Origin: Castanea sativa
Taxonomy: Eukaryota > Streptophyta > Magnoliopsida > Fagales > Fagaceae
Assembly: GCF_040712315.1 (NCBI RefSeq)
Contig: NC_134013.1
Location: 13,117,001 to 13,181,000 of the forward strand
Direction of reading: 5' to 3'
DNA length: 64,000 nucleotides
Each line of letters starts with the position of its first letter. Position 1 is the stretch's first letter. Under the pieces are notes generated by a model. That model did not search any database. It worked only from the letters and a program-made list of their open reading frames with translations, and had not been told where the DNA came from. Shown piece by piece: positions 45,954 through 56,624 of this stretch. The position numbers were made by a program, and so were the translations under genes.

Positions 45954-47783
45954 TTGGTGGCGGAATTTGCCGAGCCATTACTGGAAGAAACTCTAAGAGA
46001 AGCACACATGGATGAAAAATCAGTTGGTGTGATTACGGCTGCCATGCCTCCGATTTGGAAAGTGTATGTGGATGGGGCGGCTAATCAGAGAGGATCTGGT
46101 GTTGGACTTGTTCTAACGTCCCCAGAGGAAATTGTCTTCGAAAAGTCTTTGAGATTGGCGTTCTCGGCTACTAACAATGAGGCCGAATACGAAGCGGTCT
46201 TGGTAGGCATGAAAATGGTGCATAGAATGGGTGGAAAAGAAATCCATATCTTCTCGGACTCTCAACTGGTAGTCGGCCAGGTCACGGGAACCATGGAAGC
46301 TAGAGATCCAAGGATGCAGGAATATTTGGCCCAGATCAAATGCCAGCAAACTGAATTTGACTCCTTCGCCTTAACCCATATCTCTCGGGGCGGAAACACC
46401 GATGCAGACTCCTTAGCCACGCTGGCAACGTCCTCGGCTCAAGGTTTACCTAGGGTTATCCTCGTTGAGGATTTACTAGAACCCTCTCTTGTCATTACCA
46501 ACGCGCCTCGCATCCATCTAATAAGGCCTGGACCTAGTTGGATCGACCCGGTCATATCTTTTCTTAGGAATGATGTCCTTCCCGAGGACAAATCTGAAGC
46601 AGATAAGATACGCCGAAAGGCGCCACGTTTCTGGTTGTCCGAGGACCAAAAACTGTACAAACGATCCTTTTTAGGACCGTACTTGTTGTGTGTACACCCT
46701 GATTTAACGGAAGGGCTTTTAGAAGAATTGCATGAAGGGATTTGTGGCAGCCACACTGGGGGAAGATCCTTAGTCCACAGAGCTCTGACTCAGGGTTATT
46801 GGTGGCCCAATATGCAAAGAGAGGCCCAAGACTATGCCAGGAAGTGTGATCAGTGTCAGAGGTTTGCTCCTAATATTCATCAACCTGGAGGAGTTCTTAA
46901 CCCCCTTTCCAGTCCTTGGCCCTTCGCACGGCAAAGGACTAGACATAGTTGGGCCATTTCCGAGGGCGACGATGCAATAAAGATGGCTTCTCGTGGGAAA
47001 CGACTATTTTACTAAATGGGTTGAGGCCGAGCCCTTAGCAAATATAAGAGATATTGACTCCAAGAAGTTTGTCCGGAAAAACATCGTTACCGGATTCGAT
47101 ATACCACACACACTCATCTCGACAATGGTGTTCAGCGTTCGACGGTAAATAAGGCTTTTAGGAAGTATTGTGGTGACATGGGTACTATAAATAGGTATTC
47201 CACCCCAGCTTATTCTCGAGGAAATGGGCAAGCCGAGGCCGTTAACAAAGTCATTGTCAGTGGGCTGAAGAAAAGGTTGGATGATGCGAAAGGCGGATGG
47301 GTAGAAGAGCTCCCTCATGTTCTGTGGACGTATCGGACCACACCGCGAATCCACCGGAGAAATTCCATTCTCTATGACTTATGGAGCCGAGGCGGTGATA
47401 CCTCTCGGAATCTCGGTTTTCCCACCCTAAAGACCAGCTCCTTTAACCCGAGAATAACAATGGACTCCTCGGAAAAATGCCTAGATTTGCTTGAGGAACG
47501 GCGCGAGGCACGCAATGGTCCAAATGGCTTATTATCAACGAAGCTAAAACGGGGATATGACGCCCACGTGAGGCTAAGGCCACTTGCACCTGGTGATCTC
47601 GTACTAAGAAAAGTTGTGGGCACCTCTAAGAACCCAGCTTGGGGTAAGTTAGGACCCAACTGGGAAGGCCCCTACCGCATTGTATCAGTAGCAGGCATAG
47701 GGTCATATCGGCTAGCTGACCTAGATGAAAGAATTGTATCACGCCCATGGAATGTAAATAATCTTAGAAGATATTATTATTAA
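45954..47783 (+). pseudogene. Tat second RNase H and integrase, disrupted
   Basis: The open part 45954-47015 begins with an archaeal-type RNase H (KVYVDGAANQRGSGVGL, NNEAEYEAVLVGM, IFSDSQLVVGQV), the extra domain that marks Tat elements. It continues into the integrase zinc finger (HEGICGSHTGGRSL...KCDQCQRF, an H-H-C-C pattern). A shift near 46910 disrupts the catalytic core, and the middle core is damaged between 47016 and 47177. The C-terminal part (47178-47783) retains GNGQAEAVNKVI, VLWTYRTTPR and LGPNWEGPYRIVS, ending with PWNVNNLRRYYY. There is no chromodomain. It could not integrate. Confidence 0.85.
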
Positions 47784-47837
47784 TAAAATGTGCTTTTATC
47801 GGTGAACATTTCAAAGTTATGACTACCTCTGACGCAT

Positions 47838-49580
47838 GAAGTTACTGATCTTAAGAATCAAACAGAAACTTGGTTAAGTGCAGTCATCGGACCACAAACC
47901 TTGTGAAAATTGATGTCTTGTCATTTGTTAAACAGAACCTTAGTTACGCCGGGTCTTCGGACCTCCTACTTTGGGGAAATTAACATTTGAAGTTACCATT
48001 CTTAAAAATCAAACAGAAACTTCGTTAAGTGCAGTCCTCGGACCACAAACCTCGTGGAAATTGATGTCTTGTCATTTGTTAAACAGAACCTTAGTTATGC
48101 CGGGTCTTCGGACCTCCTACTTTAGGAAAATTAACATTTGAAGTTACCATTCTTAAGAATCAAACAGAAACTTGGTTAAGTGCAGTCCTCGGACCACAAA
48201 CCTCGTGGAAATTGATGTCTTGTCATTTGTTAAAGATAAACAACCTTAGTTATGCCGGGTCTTCGGACCTCCTACTTTAGGAAAATTAACATTTGAAGTT
48301 ACCATTCTTAAGAATCAAACAGAAACTTGGTTAAGTGCAGTCCTCGGACCACAAACCTCGTGGAAATTGATGTCTTGTCATTTGTTAAACAGAACCTTAG
48401 TTATGCCGGGTCTTCGGACCTCCTACTTTGGGGAAATTAACATTTGAAGTTACCATTCTTAAGAATCAAACAGAAACTTGGTTAAGTGCAGTCCTCGGAC
48501 CACAAACCTCGTGGAAATTGATGTCTTGTCATTTGTTAAACAGAACCTTAGTTATGCTGGGTTTTCGGACCTCCTACTTTGGGGAAATTAACATTTGAAG
48601 TTACTGATCTTAAGAATCAAACAGAAACTTGGTTAAAGTGCAGTCCTCGGACCACAAACCTTGTGGAAATTGATGTCTTGTCATCTGTTAAACAGAACCT
48701 TAGTTATGCCAGGTCTTCGGACCTCCTACTTTGGGGAAATTAACATTTGAAGTTACTGATCTTAAGAATCAAACAGAAACTTGGTTAAAGTGCAGTCCTC
48801 GGACCACAAACCTTGTGAAAATTGATGTCTTGTCATCTGTTAAACAGAACCTTAGTTATGCTGGGTCTTCGGACCTCCTACTTTGGGGAAATTAACATTT
48901 GAAGTTGCTGATCTTAAGAATCAAACAGAAACTTGGTTAAGTGCAGTCCTCGGACCACAAACCTTGTGGAAATTGATGTCTTGTCATTTGTTAAACAGAA
49001 CCTTAGTTATGCCGGGTCTTCGGACCTCCTACTTTGGGAAAATTAACATTTGAAGTTACTGATCTTAAGAATCAAAGCAGAAACTTGGTTAAGTGCGATC
49101 CTCGGACCACAAACCTCGTGGAAATTGATGTCTTGTCATTTGTTAAAGAACAGACCTAGTTATGCCGGGTCTTCGGACCTCCTACTTTGGGGAAATTAAC
49201 ATTTGAAGTTACTGATCTTAAGAATCAAACAGAAACTTGGTTAAGTGCAGTCCTCGGACCACAAACCTCGTGGAAATTGATGTCTTGTCATTTGTTAAAC
49301 AGAACCTTAGTTATGCCGGGTCTTCGGACCTCCTACTTTGGGGAAATTAACATTTGAAGTTACTGATCTTAAGAATCAAACAGAAACTTGGTTAAGTGCA
49401 GTCCTCGGACCACAAACCTCGTGAAAATTGATGTCTTGTCATTTGTTAAACAGAACCTTAGTTATGCCGGGTCTTCGGACCTCCTACTTTGGGAAAATTA
49501 ACATTTGAAGTTACTGATCTTAAAAATCAAACAGAAACTTGATTAAGTGCAATCCTCGGACCACAAACTTGATTAAAGTT
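47838..49580. repeat. 151-bp tandem repeat array, 11 units plus a partial
   Basis: The landmark GAAGTTAC starts units at 47838, 47989, 48140, 48295, 48446, 48597, 48749, 48901, 49052, 49205, 49356 and 49507. Most periods are 151 bp, with 152, 153 and 155 from small insertions. Each unit carries GCAGTCCTCGGACCACAAA, ATTGATGTCTTGTCATTTG and GGGTCTTCGGACCTCCTAC. CTCGGACC and TTCGGACC are related words about 80 bp apart. The last unit decays after 49570. It is non-coding and lies directly after the pol stop. Confidence 0.95.
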
Positions 49581-50393
49581 AATTTCTCATTGCGCCTGGA
49601 AATTAGTGCCTTACTGGTCATTAACTCGGATCTTAAGTTTTATATCTTTAAGTGTTAAGCAAATTTGTGTAAGGAATGGTCCTCGGACCTTACACCCTAC
49701 TAGAAACGGTGCTATACATTACAAGGGTTTGATCGTTATATGAGGTCTTTTCTTTTTTTAAATCAAGGCATCGTTTAAATATCTCAAATATGTCACCTTC
49801 TGTTAAGTCTTTAATAACATGCGCATGATTATGAGGAAAATACGAGTGTGCAATCCTTGGAGTTAGATTTGTTTACTCTGAGAAACTTTTGCTATGTATT
49901 AATGGGAAATTTTTACGATAATTATAAAAAGAATAAAGTAAAAACAGATGCAACACGATTGAAAATCAAATAAAGTTGTTCTTCATTAATCATTTGGACA
50001 TGTATTACATATAAAGGCTGAACATTGAGAAAGAGAAGCCCTAAGCTAGGTCCTAAGCTTTTGGAGGAGGATCTTGTTGAGAAGTGCTGGTTCCCTCTGT
50101 CTCTTTCAACTCCACCAAAGGAAGTCGGGACTTGCTTTCCTTTGTCTACCGTCTTCGTTGGAAGGACGTCGGGTTCCACCGTCCGGCTCAAATCCTTCTG
50201 CGTCCCCTCCTCCTTCCCTTCTCTTTGTTGGAACACGAAGGTTCTGTAGGATCGGAATCAGCGTGGGACCATCGGAGGCGAGCAGGAGAGTTGACTCGTG
50301 GGTAGGAGTAGTAGCAGGAGCCTCTTCAATCTCCTGGTATCTCCGGGGGAAGCCAAACGTTCTCGGACTTCCTCGGATCCGAGGATAGCAGGC
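49581..50393 (-). other. 3' region of the antisense ORF and array edge
   Basis: On the minus strand an open stretch (50236-49925) reads RTVEPDVLPTKTVDKGKQVP. It is a plausible former C-terminus of the antisense protein, separated from exon 3 by stops and shifts. Between 49581 and 49920 there is non-coding sequence with one further CTCGGACC word at about 49682. Confidence 0.4.
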
Positions 50394-52587
50394 TCAGCTA
50401 CATTTAGGGCTTCCCCCGTACTTTTGACAGGTATTCCCGCATAAAGCCGCGAAGGCCTTCGTCGCCGTCTCCTCGGTGGTTGCTACCCCTTCCTCGTAGC
50501 TCATCTGCTTGGCAGTCTGTAGAGAGCGTTGGAATGAGCTAGCTTCTTCTTTCATTAGCGCAAGCTCCTTTTCCAAATCCGAGCGTTCCCTCTGGGCTCG
50601 GGAGAGCTCATCATCTTTTTCGCGAAGGTGTTTGCGCTGCCCTTCTATCTGGGTCTTCATGGTCTTCAGATTAGACTCCACCCCATTCTTTTCTCTCTTC
50701 AGATCAGCCACCTCCGCGATAAGTTTTTCATTCTCAGCAAGAGCTGTGCCCAAGGACTTCTCTGTCTCCAGCCTAATCTCCAGCTCGGTCCTGGCCTTCT
50801 TTCGAGTGTCTTCTATGAACTTCTCGGCTACGAAGACCTCCTGAATGGCCTGTAACAAAATATGATGGAATTAGGAATAGTAGAAAACTTATGAATATTG
50901 TTAGAAGTGGAATATTCGTAAAAAGGGGGAAACTTACCAGCGCTAGGTCCCTTTTTAAAGAAAGGAATAGTTGTGGCTGGCTCATTTTTTCCAAGGTCTC
51001 CATATCCTTGGGCAGCAGAAGAGGGCGCTCCAACACTTCGGCCAAGTGGTGGGCATGGCCTTGTTGAACCGCCCTTATACTGGATTGGCAGGAGATGGGA
51101 GCACCGTCTAATCTTAAGTCAAGGGACCAGGTGACCGGTGCTCGGCGCACTTCGGCCTCATCCCTAATCTCCCCACTCTCAACTGAGCGGGCCCTACCCT
51201 TGCCTTTGTCTAGCTTCTGCTGCTGAACCGTTGGGGGTTGTTGTCGTGGTTTTTTGGGGTCCTTACTGATTGTCCCCTCAATATCCCCTTTTCTCTTCTT
51301 CTTGGGATCCTCGGCTGGAAGTTTTGGCTCAGCTGGAGGAGGGGGAGGTGGCAAAGATGGGGGAACTTGGGACGCCCCCGTCTTCTTCCCGGCGACCTTT
51401 GCACCTCTCTTGGTTAGGAGATCCTGCATCCTATCCATATCTTCCTCGGATCCGTCTTCTGGTCGGGCAACTATGAACCCTGCAATCCCAGAGGCCTCGG
51501 TGGCTTCTTCCTCCTCGTCAGAAAGTACGACGAACTGAGTCCCTTGAGGTCTTTCGGTGTCTTCGAGTTGGAATTGATCTATCTCTTCGTCTAGCGTATG
51601 CGAAGAAGACACCTGCTCTTCTGGAACAACAGTCGCCTGAGAATGCACAGCGAGGGGGGTTGCCGCAATGGGCTGTCCGTATAAAACGGTGTCAGGGGCG
51701 TCAGGGAGATCGTGGTCGTCCAAAAAGTGGGGTCGGGCTACGTTTATCTTCCTTCGCCTTCGGTCACCGGCTACTATGGCATTTTCTATCTCCTGGAAGT
51801 CCGAGGAGATGGGAGTGTATCCTAAGATTAGATGAGCCGCTCTGAGTTGTAGGTCCTCGCTGACAAACACCTCGGAGCGCAGTACTCGGTTAAGATCGCC
51901 AACGTTGCGAGGCTTAAGCGTGGGCGCACGTGTCGCTGATCACGCAAGGGAAGACACCAAATCAAACGAATATGGTCAGATTCATACAATACATGATAAA
52001 CCTAAATAAACATGAATGCATGTGAATGCGTATTTTCTGTGAGTATTAGAGGAGTTTATGCGGGGGGGGAAGGCTAATCCTAAGGTGTCGCACCTGGATC
52101 TCCCCACTCAATCGGCGCGAGGCCGTCGTGCCGGTTCTGAGACGATCGTAGTCATCCTTCATGCCTTTGTTGGATTTGGGCAGACAGGAGATTAGCCTAA
52201 CGACGCTGGAGCGAGACTTAATGTAATAACCTACTTTGGAAAGTTTGTGGGACTCGTACAGAAAGACAACATCGTGCCAGGTGAGGTTTAAACCCATCTG
52301 CTCGTTTAGAGCATTGACACTACCCAAAACTCTAAAAACGTTTGGGAGGCATTGATCGGGACACAACCGGTGGTTGCGAAGATACTCCCTAGTTACAGGC
52401 CTCATTGGGAGGGTCATCCCACCCTCTATAAAGGCTATTATTGGGATGATAACCTCTCCCTCCTTTCTAGAACCGGCCACGGCTTCTGCCGGGCAATATT
52501 TCAAACCTACATCGCCGGAATGTGATACTTGGCTCTGAAGCCTTCCATTCCAGCGGCGGTATCAACTAGACACTTAAACCTACCCAT
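50394..52587 (-). pseudogene. Antisense, spliced ORF of the Tat element (gypsy-type transposon domain plus coiled coil)
   Basis: This gene lies opposite to gag-pol, between the tandem array and the 3' LTR. It starts at ATG 52587 (MGRFKCLVDTAAGMEGF). A frameshift lies near 52518. It then continues to 52094 with EVIIPIIAFIEGGMTLPM, LTWHDVV and GYYIKSRSSVVRLISCLP, the region known as putative gypsy type transposon (Transposase_28). A CAG|GTGCGA donor at 52094/52093 and an AG acceptor before 51935 define intron 1, but its phases do not match, so a further indel is likely. Exon 2 (51935-50938) has acidic, Pro-rich (PPSLPPPPPPAEP) and basic (DPKKKRKG) segments. Intron 2 (50937-50850, GTAAGT...TTACAG) joins in phase to exon 3, about 110 residues of Glu/Lys-rich coiled coil, stopping at 50394. 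Its function is unknown. A decayed continuation (50236-49925) may be the original C-terminus. Confidence 0.7.
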
Positions 52588-53081
52588 CAGAAAAGGACGA
52601 AAGGCTAAACTCTAAAGGGGAGAATGTCTACAAGGACAGCCGAGGATTATATCCGAGGAGAAAAGGTTAAAGAGAGAGAGAGCAAGAACTTACAAAGATA
52701 AAGGTGTGCAAATTTCCACGGTTTTCAGTGTAAAGTATGATTGCTCATGTTTTGATGGGATTAGCCACTGGGAAATTAAATGAAGGCGCAGGTTCCCAAA
52801 GCGTCACGATGTGCGGAAAAGCGGCCTCGAAATTATGTTTATCCCGCCCAAATTTTCGTGGAGTAACGAGGACCGTTGAATACCCATCTCGCCGTTGAAC
52901 GTGGAAGACAAAGTGTGGCTTACAGTCATAAATGCGCGCGTTTTTGAAAATAAAACCGCCAGGTGGCATCCTCTAGGACGGGAAACGATTTCTGCACGTG
53001 TAATCACTCACACAGTGTGTATAGTAGGTTCTCGTCAGATCAAAACCCTATTTTTCTCCTCGGACGTTGAAAATTAGTGTT
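52588..53081. other. Region between the antisense start and 3' LTR
   Basis: A minus-strand open stretch at 52969-52745 has no features I recognise. It may be leader of the antisense transcript. The promoter of that transcript would have to lie here or in the 3' LTR. Confidence 0.3.
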
Positions 53082-53093
53082 TTGAGGGGCTAT
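53082..53093 (+). other. Polypurine-like tract
   Basis: TTGAGGGGCTAT lies directly before the 3' LTR in the position of the plus-strand primer. The purine run GAGGGG is short. Confidence 0.55.
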
Positions 53094-53840
53094 TGTGGGG
53101 AGTAAAAAGGCCCTGATGGAGATATGGGCCTTTGGGCCGTGCTAAGGAAGGCCGACCTGCTCTTAAGTTTAGAACTTGTTAGTACTACAGGTCAGCCCAT
53201 ACGCCGAGGATCCAAGGATCCAGCCGAGGGTGAATTCCTCTTCAGACGGACACCGGAGAACCCGGAACTTCATGATAAACGTTAGGCAATGACATGGTCA
53301 AAACCAATGGATAAGAGGGGTAAACCCTTGAATGTCCTAGAAGCACCGATGTTAGAGAAACACCAAGGATAAAGGCTGTCATCTCCACATTAAAGACCCT
53401 GCACCTACCACCCTGGCCGCATTAATGGGGAAGTGACACCTGAACAGTGGAAGGGAAACTTCTGGTTACTATTCAAAGGCACTGAGAAAAGAAATATCTA
53501 GGCTAAGGGGGAGTAGGGGCAACACGTGTACAAAGTATCAAAAAGAGGAGTATTTAAGGAGCAACTTAGAACAGAAATAGAGATCCCTTCTTTGTAACCA
53601 AAAAGAAAGAGAAAAAAGAGAGAGAAATAATATAAGAACAGTTCTCGGCTTACGTCCGAGTAGGTTGACTTACAGTATTCCTTGTTGTTTTCAAGTGTTT
53701 ACAATCTTTGGCTTGTCATTTAATCCTCAAACACTTCTAACCTGGGTTTCAAGCCCACGCTCTACAAATTATATTGTTTAAGGCTCATTGGGCCTGAGCC
53801 CGTAACTGTTCTTGGGGCCAGGTGCAATTGTGCACTTACA
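53094..53840 (+). repeat. 3' LTR of the Tat element
   Basis: 747 bp, about 98% identical to 41663-42405. The differences are 14 C/T or G/A transitions plus indels of one base and about three bases near 53430-53446. Confidence 0.93.
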
Positions 53841-53845
53841 GCTTC

Positions 53846-54568
53846 AACATAACAACATGTCTTACTGGATTATTAGGTAATGAACTTCCTTATGTATAGT
53901 TGCAACTTTCAAGACCAGTTAGTTGAATTTAATTGAAAATTCATATTTAAAAACCTCCAAGCCTTAGCTCAAATATTATAAATGAGTTCAATAGAAGCTT
54001 GAGCTAAGCTTTGAACACCCAATTAATCCTGAGACAATACAAGTTCAAATATTAAGAACTCAACTCAATTTGGTCCAGTTATTAATTATTATTTGTTAAT
54101 ATTTTGAGTCTTTAATGAAAACTACTTCCTACTTAAATGCACTACCCTTGTATATGGCCAATGGAGCTACCTATATATATATTTTAAAAAAAATTGGGAG
54201 GGGGATACCCTTAATGAGAGGGCCCCTAACTTTTATTTTATTTGTGTTTTGATTTCTAAATTGGAGATTATTTGGAATTGTTGTAGGAAGTAAAGCTTTT
54301 GTAATAAAAGCTTTAATTGGAAAGAGTTTCATTGTTTGGAGCATTTTAAAAACTATGTGATCAAAGTTGTTACATTTGTTTGCTAACCAAATTAATAAAC
54401 AACTTTTAGATATGAGATATAACGATGAATGACATAGAAGTGTTTTGTATTAATAACCAATAATAACCAATAATTATTTGGTTACATTTGTTTGCTAACC
54501 AAATTAATAACCAATAATTATTATTATGTCTCTCTAGTCTAATATCTTCCTCTCTCTATAACACTTTG
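53846..54568. other. Spacer right of the gypsy element
   Basis: AT-rich with no gene seen. A short duplicated segment, GGTTACATTTGTTTGCTAACC-like, occurs at about 54368 and 54480. Confidence 0.35.
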
Positions 54569-54747
54569 CTTGGTTTGAGAGAAAGAGGAAGGAAAGGAAG
54601 AGAAATAAAATCCTTTCCTCTGTTTGGATAGCATGACAGAAAAGAAAATGAACTAAATTTGTTAAGAAACCAATTACTTGAGCCCACATTTTTCCCTTCC
54701 CCTTTATTCATTTTCTCTTCTTTTCCATTCTCTTCCCTCAAACCAAA
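54569..54747. mobile_element. Inverted-repeat element (MITE candidate)
   Basis: The ends TTGGTTTGAGAGAAAGAGG and CTTCCCTCAAACCAAA are inverted matches of about 20 bp around 140 bp of purine/pyrimidine-biased sequence. No TSD could be fixed, so the assignment to a MITE is tentative. Confidence 0.45.
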
Positions 54748-54749
54748 AA

Positions 54750-55795
54750 TATGGTAAGTATTGATATTTACGTGAAATCATTATTTCAATTAAAGTTGGA
54801 ATAGTGCATTAAAGAGCTTTATGCTAAAGTTCAAAATTCCAATTTGTTTTTCACCTTTAGGGATGGGGGCTTAAAGCTCTTTACTCAAATTGCAAAATAT
54901 TTTGCAATTTTACTAAACGCAATACCATATATGATCTTAGGGATGGGGGCTTAAGGATCTTAAAACTCTTCACCCCCCCCCCCCCCCCTTCTAAACGCAA
55001 TACCATATAGGATCTTCGTCTCCGAAAGTAATTTTTATTTTGAATATTGCTCTCTCAAGTTTCGTGTTCCATACTTATGTATTAATTGTTTACTTTAATA
55101 TATTCTATAAAATGATACAAGCTCAAGCTTTTATCCCGAAATTATGTTGGCTCACTATATATTGGACCCAATGTCCCCACTTGAAATTATAAGTTTGAAA
55201 AAAAATTTTAAAAAAAATAGCAATTTGATAAAGACTTTTGGTTTAGTGGTACTATCTAATTCTTTCCGTGGGAATAATTGAAATTCAAATCACTCTTCCT
55301 CATTGTTTATAAGAAAAAAAGAAATAGAGGGGGAGTATAAGGGAGAGCCAATTATCTAGAGCTAATGGCGTGAATACATATCTATACTATTTTTTGTGTA
55401 CTATTTTATGTTCCACAAATCACAACTTGTCATGTATTTCACTTTCCTTAGAGTATCCTCAGTAAGGTTTCTCAATTGAGCAACCAATACCCTCAAAACA
55501 AACTTTACAGTAAAGAAGGCAAAGTTAAAACAATTTAAGTTTGAGCTACATTGAGCTAAAACTAAAAACAAAAATCTTTTAATATGAGGTGTTAAAAAAT
55601 AGTATTTTAATGTGTTGATGGTTGTGGTTGTTGTTTATTGTGTTGGATATATTATTTTATTATGTTCTTTATATAATTTTAATGTGTTGAATGTTAAAAT
55701 AAAACTTTTGATGTTTGGTGTGTTATAAACTATGAGGTGTTAACATACATAAAGTAGTATTTTGAGTTGCTAAAAGCTATATTTTTTTAACTTTT
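54750..55795. other. Spacer with duplicated segment and poly-C
   Basis: AGGGATGGGGGCTTAA occurs at 54861 and 54940, and AAACGCAATACCATATA at 54916 and 54995. This gives a partial tandem duplication of about 80 bp, with a C17 run at 54971-54988 in the second copy. No gene. Confidence 0.45.
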
Positions 55796-55798
55796 TTA

Positions 55799-56249
55799 GA
55801 GCATCCACATTGGTAGTGCTAAATAGCTATATTACTATTTTTAGCACAATCAAATACCAAAATGTGACCTACAGTAATGGAGCCAAAGCTATATTTTTGG
55901 CTCCACAACTATAGTTTTAGCACTGTGGCTAAAAAGTAAAAATAAAAAAAAAAAATTATGCGTTCACATTACTTTTGATTATTTTACTCATTTTTATTCT
56001 TATTTCTCTTCTTTTGCTGCATTCACACTGCTATTGTTTGTGCGTTCACACTTCTTTTAATCATTTTTTTTCTTTTTTTTATGTAGCGTTCACACAGCTA
56101 TTGTGATGTTTATATTATTTTATTATGTTGAAAACTAAAATAGATCCACTGAGGCTAGATGTTTTGTAAAGTGAGTAGGTAAAATAGATAAAATAGCTTT
56201 TTGCGATGCCAAATAGCTAAAAAAAATAGCTCCACCAATGTGAATGCTC
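55799..56249. mobile_element. PIF/Harbinger (Tourist-like) MITE, 451 bp
   Basis: The left end is GAGCATCCACATTGGTAGTG and the right end CACCAATGTGAATGCTC, matching in inverted orientation. The 3-bp TSD TTA occurs at 55796-55798 and 56250-56252. The interior contains repeated TAGCTATA/TTTTAGC words that can pair across the element, and no ORF. A second loose copy of the right-end word AATGTGAATGCTCTTA lies at about 56277. Confidence 0.8.
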
Positions 56250-56624
56250 TTACTATGAATATTTTTTAACTTTCTTAATGTGAATGCTCTTATAAAATAA
56301 CTGAAGTTTAAATGAAAAAAAAAATCAATACATAAAAAGTTATAATTAGTGGAACATAAAGTGGTACACAAAAAATGTTACAGAAAATTTGTATTCTTGT
56401 CCACTAACAGCCATAAACTCTCATTAAGCCATAGTCATTAAAACCTAAATAATAACCCCCTTAGATAATGGAGATAGGGCATTTATAACAAAGGTATAAG
56501 ACACATGGCTACATTTCTTCTAATTATTATATTATTTCAATTCGTAAAGGTTTATTGACTTAAACATTAAACCCTTAAGTTTGTATTGCACTAGTTCCCT
56601 TTGAGTCTCTAACTATAAAAGAAG

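Larger units (their letters stand above)
41663..53840 (+). mobile_element. Ty3/gypsy Tat-lineage LTR retrotransposon
   Basis: This 12.18-kb element has LTRs at 41663-42405 and 53094-53840, TG..CA ends and the perfect 5-bp TSD GCTTC (41658-41662 and 53841-53845). Order of the parts: primer-binding site, gag, protease, RT, RNase H, a second archaeal-type RNase H, integrase, a 151-bp tandem repeat array, an antisense ORF, a purine tract and the 3' LTR. The second RNase H between RT and integrase, the absence of a chromodomain and the antisense ORF together point to the Tat group. By hand the LTRs differ by 14 transitions in about 743 bp plus small indels, so the insertion is fairly recent. Even so, gag-pol has at least seven frame breaks. 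Confidence 0.9.

Noticed and set aside
47838..49580. Possible CRISPR-like array
   Set aside because: The units are contiguous 151-bp tandem repeats with no unique spacers, in a plant retrotransposon.
50509..51538. Plus-strand frames opposite the antisense ORF, such as the Ser-rich 111-codon frame
   Set aside because: They are shadows of the coiled-coil and Pro-rich exons. The minus-strand reading has the intron, the domain order and the family similarity.
41663..53840. Endogenous plant pararetrovirus or other virus
   Set aside because: Long LTRs with TSD, domain order protease-RT-RNase H-integrase and an extra RNase H identify a Ty3/gypsy retrotransposon. No movement or coat protein motif is seen.
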